Below the pieces are notes generated by a model that ran no database searches, was not told the origin of the DNA, and was given only the letters and a program-made list of their open reading frames with translations. Below, piece after piece: positions 1-4,789 of a stretch of 8,008 nt of DNA. The first letter of the stretch is position 1. Each line of letters starts with the position of its first letter. A program made the translations under genes and the position numbers. Origin of the DNA: Actinomycetota bacterium (GTDB taxonomy: Bacteria; Actinomycetota; Acidimicrobiia; Acidimicrobiales; JACCXE01); assembly GCA_013697265.1 (NCBI GenBank), contig JACCXE010000271.1, forward strand, positions 1 to 8,008, read 5' to 3'.

Positions 1-295
1 GCTCGAACCGTTCACGGCCGGACTTCGTGAGGCCGTAGTACTTGCGGTGCGGACCTTCCTCGGACGCTACGACGTAGCTCGTCAAGGCACCCGACCCGTA
101 CAAGCGGCGCAACGTTCCGTACACCGATGCGTCGCCAACGTCGCCCAGGCCCGCGTCGCGCAACCGACGAACCACGTCGTAGCCATACGCGTCACCGGTT
201 CGAAGCACAGCGACAACAGCAAGATCGAGTACGCCCTTGAGTAGCTGTGTTGTCCCTTCCGACGACGGAGAATCTCCGTTGGTCACCCCTGCCAT
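1..295 (-). CDS. PadR-family transcriptional regulator (partial, N-terminal part)
   Basis: The first 98 codons of a gene that runs off the left edge. The product reads as a PadR winged helix-turn-helix DNA-binding domain: a helix 'LLKGVLDLAVVAVL' near residue 19, then 'GDAYGYDVVRRLRDAG', the recognition region 'DASVYGTLRRLYGSGAL', and the wing 'SEEGPHRKYYGLTKSGRERF'. The DAYGY, VYGTLRRL and RKYYGLT blocks are typical of PadR proteins, which bind DNA as dimers and usually repress their own and neighbouring genes. ATG at 295 is preferred because a TANNNT -10 element lies 7 nt before it, fitting a leaderless transcript. An in-frame GTG at 286 is the alternative; neither has a good Shine-Dalgarno. 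The dimerisation domain is outside the window. The gene is divergent from the DNA methyltransferase, so that gene is a candidate target as well as padR itself. Family call is firm; the ligand and targets are unknown. Confidence 0.9.
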   Translation of the reverse strand, partial: MAGVTNGDSPSSEGTTQLLKGVLDLAVVAVLRTGDAYGYDVVRRLRDAGLGDVGDASVYGTLRRLYGSGALTSYVVASEEGPHRKYYGLTKSGRERFE

Positions 296-330
296 GCCGT
301 GCACGGTACCACGGATTGGGTAGTAGTCAA
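295..330 (-). promoter_or_regulatory. Promoter of padR gene, leaderless
   Basis: On the minus strand TTGACT (positions 330-325) is followed after 16 bases by TACCGT (308-303), and 7 bases further on comes the A of the ATG at 295. TACCGT fits the actinobacterial TANNNT -10 and TTGACT matches 5 of 6 bases of the sigma-70-type -35. A start site on or next to the ATG would give a leaderless mRNA, which explains the missing Shine-Dalgarno. This is inference from spacing; no transcript data were available. Confidence 0.6.
297..314. promoter_or_regulatory. Inverted repeats overlapping the padR -10 (possible PadR operator)
   Basis: Two dyads overlap here. CCGTGCACGG (297-306) is a perfect 10-bp palindrome. 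CCGTG (297-301) and CACGG (310-314) are also arms separated by exactly 8 bases. PadR-type operators are often described as short inverted arms with an 8-base spacer (ATGT-N8-ACAT in the classical PadR site). The arm sequence differs here, but the geometry and the position over the -10 and start fit an autoregulatory site. Function is inferred. Confidence 0.4.
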
Positions 331-357
331 GGGGCTGCCACGTAGGGCCCGCGCAAT

Positions 358-361
358 AAGG
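358..361 (+). promoter_or_regulatory. Ribosome binding site of the methyltransferase gene
   Basis: AAGG lies 7 nt before the GTG at 369 and supports that start. The same stretch contains TAAGGT (357-362), which also fits TANNNT and would sit 6 nt before the GTG. A leaderless start is therefore an alternative reading, but no convincing -35 accompanies it. Confidence 0.45.
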
Positions 362-368
362 TTGGTAG

Positions 369-1763
369 GTGGAGTTACCGCGCAAGGGCACAACGACGTC
401 GAACTTCGGCGTCGGCAAGCGCGAGAACCACGACGCGCAGGCCTTCTACAACCGCTTCCGGGTGCCCGAAGTGTCGACCGACGACACCGTGTTGCCGCCC
501 ATGCCGGTGCCCGAACCGGTGGTGCTCGGCGACGCCCGCTTGATGGGCAACGTGGCCGACGGATCGGTGGCACTCGTGGTCACGTCGCCGCCGTATTTCG
601 CGGGCAAGCAGTACGAAGAGGAACTGCAACGCGAAGGAGTGCCGGGCTCGTACCTCGAGTTCCTCGAACTGCTCACCGACGTCTTCGCTGAGTGTGTGCG
701 CAAGCTCGAACCGGGCGGACGGATCGCGGTAAACGTGGCCAACCTCGGGCGCAAGCCATACCGCAGCCTGTCGGCCGACGTCATCCGCATCCTCGAACAC
801 GATCTCGGCCTTCTGCTGCGGGGCGAGGTGATTTGGCAGAAGAGCGAAGGAGCGGCCGGGTCGTGCGCATGGGGTTCGTTTCGCAGCGCGGCTAACCCGG
901 TGTTGCGCGACATCAGCGAGCGCGTCGTGATCGCGAGCAAGGGCCGCTTCGACCGCGCCCTCACGGTAAACCAGCGCGCCGCGGCGGGCCTGCCGCACGT
1001 GAACAGTGTTGGCGTCGACGACTTCATGAACCTCACGCTCGACGTGTGGACGATTCCACCCGAGAGCGCCAAGCGCGTCGGGCACCCCGCCCCGTTCCCC
1101 GTCGAACTGCCCGAACAGCTCATGCGGCTCTACACCTATGAGAACGATCTAGTGCTCGACCCGTTCGCAGGCAGCGGTTCTACCGGCGTGGCCGCCAAAC
1201 GGCTTGGTCGCCGCTTCGTCGGATACGACACCGACCCCGAGTACGTAGCGATCGCCAAAGACCGCTACAAGCGGGCCATGCGCTTTCCCGAAGTGCCCGA
1301 CGACATCGACGGCAAGAACGCGCACAGCCTGGCCAAGTCCGTGCTCGAAGAGTCCGGCTTCACCATTACCGACGAGACCTACCGCGTGCCCAAGGCCGGC
1401 CTGGTGCTGAACTTCCGCGCCACCGACGCACAGGGCGCGCCGTGGTATTTCGACGTGCCCGGCCCGTTCACCAGTCATCGCGCCGGTCTTCAGAAGATGG
1501 ACGCGGTGTGGCGCGCGCTCGGCAAGGCCAGCGCGACGAAGGGCCGCCTTGGCGACGTGAAATTCGTGCTGCTTGCGCCGTCGCTACCGAAGCGTCCGAG
1601 CGAGGGCGACACCGTGCTGCGCTCGGCCGGGCCAAGCGCGTTCTTCGACGCGATTGCGTTGTTGGAGGACGGGCACCGCGGCCGGCTGGCCTCCTACGCC
1701 ACCGCCGGCGCCGTCGCTCGTCCCCAGCCCGGCTTCTGGACGAACGGCGACCTCTCGCGTTAG
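369..1763 (+). CDS. Beta-class DNA methyltransferase with C-terminal nuclease-like domain
   Basis: A 464-residue S-adenosylmethionine-dependent site-specific DNA methyltransferase. The catalytic motif IV 'TSPPY' is at residues 72-76. The SAM-binding motif I 'DPFAGSGSTG' is at 264-273, followed by 'FVGYDTDPEYVAIAKDR'. Motif IV before motif I defines the beta class, with the target-recognition region in between (about 150-235). SPPY is most common in N4-cytosine enzymes, but N6-adenine is not excluded. The N-terminus 'KGTTTSNFGVGKRENHD' looks like a conserved lead-in and supports the GTG at 369, which has AAGG 7 nt upstream. Residues from about 311 to 464 form an extra domain: a helix near 320-329, then strand-like 'GLVLNFRA' and 'WYFDVPG', and a helix 'AGLQKMDAVWRALGKA'. 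This pattern recalls a PD-(D/E)XK fold with altered catalytic positions. No separate restriction enzyme is in view, so it may be a solitary methyltransferase. The stop overlaps the convergent amidohydrolase's original stop by 2 bp. Confidence 0.9.
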   Translation: MELPRKGTTTSNFGVGKRENHDAQAFYNRFRVPEVSTDDTVLPPMPVPEPVVLGDARLMGNVADGSVALVVTSPPYFAGKQYEEELQREGVPGSYLEFLELLTDVFAECVRKLEPGGRIAVNVANLGRKPYRSLSADVIRILEHDLGLLLRGEVIWQKSEGAAGSCAWGSFRSAANPVLRDISERVVIASKGRFDRALTVNQRAAAGLPHVNSVGVDDFMNLTLDVWTIPPESAKRVGHPAPFPVELPEQLMRLYTYENDLVLDPFAGSGSTGVAAKRLGRRFVGYDTDPEYVAIAKDRYKRAMRFPEVPDDIDGKNAHSLAKSVLEESGFTITDETYRVPKAGLVLNFRATDAQGAPWYFDVPGPFTSHRAGLQKMDAVWRALGKASATKGRLGDVKFVLLAPSLPKRPSEGDTVLRSAGPSAFFDAIALLEDGHRGRLASYATAGAVARPQPGFWTNGDLSR

Positions 1764-1813
1764 GTGGGATGGGTGCCGAGTACTTCGAGGTCCTTCAGGT
1801 CTTCGGCCGCGAT
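1760..1813 (-). pseudogene. Cut-off C-terminal codons of the amidohydrolase
   Basis: After the TAG at 1816-1814 the amidohydrolase frame stays open for 17 codons reading IAAEDLKDLEVLGTHPT and then ends in TAA (1762-1760). I recognise this as the usual closing strand of amidohydrolase-3 proteins, which commonly end in a '...DI.DI.V..T...' segment after an SxDPR motif. It is therefore most likely the original 3' end, separated by one nonsense codon. The TAA overlaps the methyltransferase TAG by 2 bp (shared bases 1761-1762), which gives the natural tail-to-tail layout of two intact genes. Confidence 0.7.
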
Positions 1814-2815
1814 CTAACGTGGATCTTGGTTGAGCGTCGTAACCCCGACCGAGTCGTCGGTCATCAACTCGTAGGCGGTCGCCACGTCGAGTTGTGAGCC
1901 ACGGGTGACCTTCGTCGTCAGATCGCGCAGGCCGACGAGTGGGTCGAGTGACTCGATCGGATAGTCGGCCCCGGTGATGAGCCGTGCCCCGGCTTTCAAT
2001 AGGCCGGCCCAGTCGTAGCTCTGCTTCCAACGTTCGTCACCCAATGCGGAGGGGCCGACCGCGGCGTCACTTGTAGCGAAACTCGGCTGGATGCATGCGG
2101 TCACGCCCTGGTCGGCGAAACGGTCGATGATCAGCGGTGAGAGGACCTGCGCGTGTTCGATGCGCGCGCCGTTCGCTCGGGCCGCCTCGGCGTCGCCGTC
2201 GAAGATCATCTCGTAGGCGTCGAGCACGGCAACAGCGGCGCGATCGCCGATCGCGTGCGTGGCGATGGTCCAGCCCGCTTGGGCAAACGGTTGCGCGGCG
2301 CGAGCCAGCGGCACTGGCTCCCAGAAGAGCACGCCGTCGTCTTTCGGGTGCACATCGTCGAAGGGCCGGCATAGCGCGCAGGTGCGGGGGCCAAGCCAAC
2401 CGTCGGCGTAGAACTTCACACCGACGACATCGACGTCGGGGTCGCCGGTGCGGTCGCGCATCCCCTGTGCCGCTAGACCGCTCGCCACGAGCAGACGCAC
2501 GCGGCAGGGAAGGCGATCCGTCTCGCGTCGGCGCAGCAGCGTGTCGAGATACGCCCAGTCGTGGATGCCGGCCTCGGTGATCTGGCAGATGCCCAACTCC
2601 GAAGCCTGGGTGAGCCCCGCCATCAGCTGCGCGTCGAGTCGTTCGTCGACGGCGTCGCCGACCGCGTCCATCGGGTTGTAGCCGCTGGCCGCGAGGTTGC
2701 GGTGATAGGCGGCGATCGACGCCGAAGAGGTGTGGTCGTAGGGAGGCTTGATCCGTGTGCTGACGCGCAACAGGTGGGTGTGGTGGTCGACGAAGCCGGG
2801 ACCGTTGAAAGCCAT
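1814..2815 (-). CDS. Amidohydrolase family 3 (YtcJ-like) protein, 3' end cut by an in-frame TAG
   Basis: A 333-residue TIM-barrel metal-dependent hydrolase. Visible metal and active-site elements are the HxH motif in 'GFVDHHTHL' (H12, H14), the candidate carbamylated lysine in 'VGVKFYADGWLG', the histidine of 'THAIGDRA', the histidine of 'RIEHAQ', and the aspartate of 'TGADYPIESLDP'. The order matches amidohydrolase family 3. Family members such as YtcJ are often above 500 residues with a beta-sandwich before the HxH; this protein begins almost at the HxH, so it is a short form. The substrate cannot be predicted. ATG at 2815 has no Shine-Dalgarno, but a TANNNT hexamer (TACGTT, 2831-2826) lies 10 nt upstream, suggesting a very short leader. 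The frame ends at TAG 1816-1814 after 'TTLNQDPR'. Beyond it the same frame continues for 17 family-like codons, so the gene is probably nonsense-mutated near its end; all catalytic residues precede the stop. Confidence 0.85.
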   Translation of the reverse strand: MAFNGPGFVDHHTHLLRVSTRIKPPYDHTSSASIAAYHRNLAASGYNPMDAVGDAVDERLDAQLMAGLTQASELGICQITEAGIHDWAYLDTLLRRRETDRLPCRVRLLVASGLAAQGMRDRTGDPDVDVVGVKFYADGWLGPRTCALCRPFDDVHPKDDGVLFWEPVPLARAAQPFAQAGWTIATHAIGDRAAVAVLDAYEMIFDGDAEAARANGARIEHAQVLSPLIIDRFADQGVTACIQPSFATSDAAVGPSALGDERWKQSYDWAGLLKAGARLITGADYPIESLDPLVGLRDLTTKVTRGSQLDVATAYELMTDDSVGVTTLNQDPR

Positions 2816-2825
2816 GCGACTAGGA

Positions 2826-2836
2826 AACGTAACGTT
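2826..2836. promoter_or_regulatory. Palindrome with back-to-back -10 candidates between divergent genes
   Basis: AACGT-A-ACGTT is a perfect inverted repeat around base 2831. On the plus strand TAACGT (2830-2835) sits 8 nt before the ATG at 2844. On the minus strand TACGTT (2831-2826) sits 10 nt before the ATG at 2815. Both fit TANNNT. The plus-strand hexamer has TTGAAA (2805-2810) upstream, but at 19 bp, which is long; I see no -35 for the minus strand. This may be a short divergent promoter pair serving the amidohydrolase and the YdeI-type remnant. Confidence 0.35.
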
Positions 2837-2843
2837 CGGATCA

Positions 2844-3181
2844 ATGACGTCTCGGAAAGACGACCCGATCGTCTACGCGGAAACGACCACTCGCTTCAGC
2901 GCTTCACTCGCCGGCGGCCCCGCAGCAACTGGTCCAAGATCAACGTGGACCGCGTCGAAATGCTCATGAAGTCCAGGCGCATGCATCCAAGCGGGATGGC
3001 CGAGGTCGACAAAGCGAAAGCAGACGGCCGGTGGGCGGCCGCCGCGTTCTTCCACACGATCGGCGCGTCAAACCGCTACGCCATCCTCTATCGCATTCAA
3101 GATGCCAAGAAGCCCGAGACTCGTGCCGCGCGCATCGAGAAGTTCGTCACGATACTGGCGGAGGGCAAGAAGCTCTACTGA
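2844..3181 (+). pseudogene. YdeI/OmpD-associated family protein, remnant with two deletions
   Basis: From 2882 a frame ending in TGA (3179-3181) encodes 'NDHSLQRFTRRRPRSNWSKI', then 'MHPSGMAEVDKAKADGRW', then 'AAFFHTIGASNRYAILYRIQ' and 'DAKKPETRAARIEKFV'. These are landmark blocks of the YdeI/OmpD-associated family, whose members are usually about 190-200 residues; some are linked to peptide or bacteriocin tolerance. Two parts are missing. First, this frame has no ATG, GTG or TTG between 2816 and 2944. The likely original start is ATG 2844 in another frame, reading MTSRKDDPIVYAET, like a YdeI N-terminus, so some 50-60 residues and the frame were lost near 2880-2890. Second, about two dozen residues that normally separate 'ADGRW' from 'AAFF' are absent, near 3035-3045. 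A short product from GTG 2945 or ATG 2960 is possible but would lack half the fold. The stop abuts the beta-lactamase stop with no gap. Confidence 0.75.
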
Positions 3182-4369
3182 CTACAGGCTGGCTTTGACC
3201 GCGGCGATGAGGTCGGTGGTGCGGGCGTCGCCGCCGAGGTTCGCCTGCATCTTGTTCATGACGTAGCCGAACCCAACGCGGGCTTCGGGGTCCGCGAGAC
3301 CAAGCGATCCGCCTGCGCCCGAATGGCCGAACGACCCCGGGCCCATGAGCTGTGAGTAGCTCGACGGCAGGAAGTAGCCGAGACCAAAACGCGTCGGAAT
3401 CATGAGCACGGCGTCTTTGCCGTTCGACTGTTCGACGGTTGCGTTGGCGATCGTCTCGTCGGTGAGGATCCGCACGCCGTCGACCTCGCCGACGAGCCCG
3501 GCGTAGAAGCGGGCAAGTCCGCGCGCCGTGCAGATGCCGTTGGCCGCGGGGACTTCCGCCGCGTGCATCTCGCGACTGTTGGCGTCCATGGCCGGCTCGG
3601 TGACGCCCAGCGCGCGGCTGGACAACGAATTCGGATCGATGAATGCGGCGACAATCGGACGGATGTCCTCGGGCAACGCCGACAGATCGAAGTTCTTGAA
3701 CATCTCGCGTTGTTCTTCGGTGGCGCCGAGCGAGAACGTGATCATCTTGCTCATGCGGTGCTCTTCGGATTCGGGCAGCCCGATGTAGAACTCGGCGTCG
3801 AGCGGCCCCGCTATCTCGTCGCGGAAGAACGTGCCCACGCTCTTGCCACTGATGCGGCGCACTACTTCGCCAACGAGATTGCCATAGGTGACGGCGTGGT
3901 AGCCGTGCTGAGTCCCTGGTTCCCATTCGGGCTTCTTGGCTGCGAGCGCCTCACAGATCGGGTCCCACGCGTAGACCTGCTCCGGCGTGAGCTTCTCGTC
4001 CAGCACCGGAAGACCGACGCGGTGCGACAACAGCCAGCGGACCGGCACGTTCTCTTTTCCGTTGGCCTTGAACTCGGGCCAGTACTCGGCGACCGGCGCA
4101 TCGAAATCGAGTTCGCCGCGCTGCGCGAGCAGGTGAGCGCACGCGGCGGTCGCGCCCTTCGTCGTGGAGTAGACGAGGGTCAGCGTGTCTTCTTCCCACG
4201 CGCGCTCGGTGTCCTCGTCGGCGATGCCGCCCCACAGGTCGACGACTTTCTCGCCGTCCTTGTAGAGGCTGAACGCGGCGCCGACGTCACCGTGTTGGGC
4301 GAAGTTGTTCCCAAACGCGTCGCGCACCCTTTCGAAACCGGGTGCAACCTCGCCGTGAATCTCGGACAT
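3182..4369 (-). CDS. Class C beta-lactamase-fold serine hydrolase (EstB/family VIII esterase-like)
   Basis: A 395-residue member of the beta-lactamase/penicillin-binding-protein-like family. The nucleophile motif SxxK is 'STTK' (S68, K71), the YxN motif is 'YGN' (Y162-N164), and 'GHSGAGG' (H349-G351) stands where class C enzymes have KTG; HxG is common in esterase-like members. The length, the 'WGGIADEDT...W..DTLTLVYSTTKG' opening and the 'FGLGYFLP...FGHSGAGGSLGLADPE' close match esterase/carboxylesterase relatives rather than resistance enzymes. I see no signal peptide, so it is probably cytoplasmic. ATG 4369 has a GGGGA Shine-Dalgarno that overlaps the preceding TAG; only 9 nt separate it from the epimerase, so it is the last gene of that operon. 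A role in hydrolysing an ester, lactone or CoA-thioester is inference from context. Antibiotic resistance is unlikely. Confidence 0.9.
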   Translation of the reverse strand: MSEIHGEVAPGFERVRDAFGNNFAQHGDVGAAFSLYKDGEKVVDLWGGIADEDTERAWEEDTLTLVYSTTKGATAACAHLLAQRGELDFDAPVAEYWPEFKANGKENVPVRWLLSHRVGLPVLDEKLTPEQVYAWDPICEALAAKKPEWEPGTQHGYHAVTYGNLVGEVVRRISGKSVGTFFRDEIAGPLDAEFYIGLPESEEHRMSKMITFSLGATEEQREMFKNFDLSALPEDIRPIVAAFIDPNSLSSRALGVTEPAMDANSREMHAAEVPAANGICTARGLARFYAGLVGEVDGVRILTDETIANATVEQSNGKDAVLMIPTRFGLGYFLPSSYSQLMGPGSFGHSGAGGSLGLADPEARVGFGYVMNKMQANLGGDARTTDLIAAVKASL

Positions 4370-4378
4370 CTGAGTCCC

Positions 4379-4789
4379 CTACTCCTGAACGAGTTCGATA
4401 AGTGTGCCGAAGCTGCCCTTGGGGTGCACGAAGGCCACCGTGGTGCCGCGCGATCCGGGCCGCGGCGCCTTGTCGATACCGGTGCCACCCGCCGCGATCA
4501 CGGCGTCGAGTGCGGCGCCGCAGTCCTTCACGCGGTAGCCGATGTGGTGCAGCCCTTCGCCCCGCTTCTCGAGCGCCTTGGCCACGGGCGAATCGGGACG
4601 GGTCGGCGTGAGCAACTGCACATAGCTGTCGGCCACGCGCAGCAACGCCTCTTCGACGCCGTCGCTCTCGACGACTTCGCGGTGCTCGACGGTCGCGCCG
4701 AACGCAGCCGCGTAGTACGCCACCGCAGCCTCCAGGTCATTCACCGCGATAGCGACGTGGTCGAACTCGGTGAGCAGCATCTCGGTCAT
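4379..4789 (-). CDS. mce: Methylmalonyl-CoA epimerase (VOC superfamily)
   Basis: A 136-residue vicinal-oxygen-chelate protein built of two beta-alpha-beta-beta-beta modules. It interconverts (S)- and (R)-methylmalonyl-CoA; related enzymes also epimerise ethylmalonyl-CoA. The modules open with 'FDHVAIAVNDLEAAVAYY' (from residue 9) and 'GLHHIGYRVKD' (from residue 79). Likely metal ligands are H11, Q58 in 'YVQLL', one of H81/H82, and E132 in 'GTLIELVQ'. The 'RPGSRGTTVAFVHPKGSFGTL' stretch is characteristic of methylmalonyl-CoA epimerases, and the length is normal. The start ATG shares its A with the stop of the upstream reductase gene (TAATG), so translation is probably coupled; no close Shine-Dalgarno is present. 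It normally precedes methylmalonyl-CoA mutase in propionyl-CoA or ethylmalonyl-CoA metabolism, but no mutase lies in this window. Confidence 0.92.
   Translation of the reverse strand: MTEMLLTEFDHVAIAVNDLEAAVAYYAAAFGATVEHREVVESDGVEEALLRVADSYVQLLTPTRPDSPVAKALEKRGEGLHHIGYRVKDCGAALDAVIAAGGTGIDKAPRPGSRGTTVAFVHPKGSFGTLIELVQE

Noticed and set aside
375..1123. Two long minus-strand open frames opposite the methyltransferase
   Set aside because: The plus-strand frame contains the ordered methyltransferase motifs TSPPY and DPFAGSGSTG. The opposite frames are shadows with no domain.
369..1763. A complete restriction-modification or phage-defence cassette
   Set aside because: Only a methyltransferase is present. 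The neighbours are a PadR regulator and a metabolic hydrolase, and the C-terminal nuclease-like domain lacks the expected catalytic residues.
2561..2843. Extending the YdeI-type frame upstream to an ATG at 2561
   Set aside because: That extension runs antisense through the amidohydrolase coding sequence and encodes no YdeI-like sequence. Homology begins only near 2882.
3182..4369. An antibiotic-resistance beta-lactamase
   Set aside because: There is no signal peptide, HxG replaces KTG, and the overall layout and acyl-CoA operon context fit an esterase-like serine hydrolase better.
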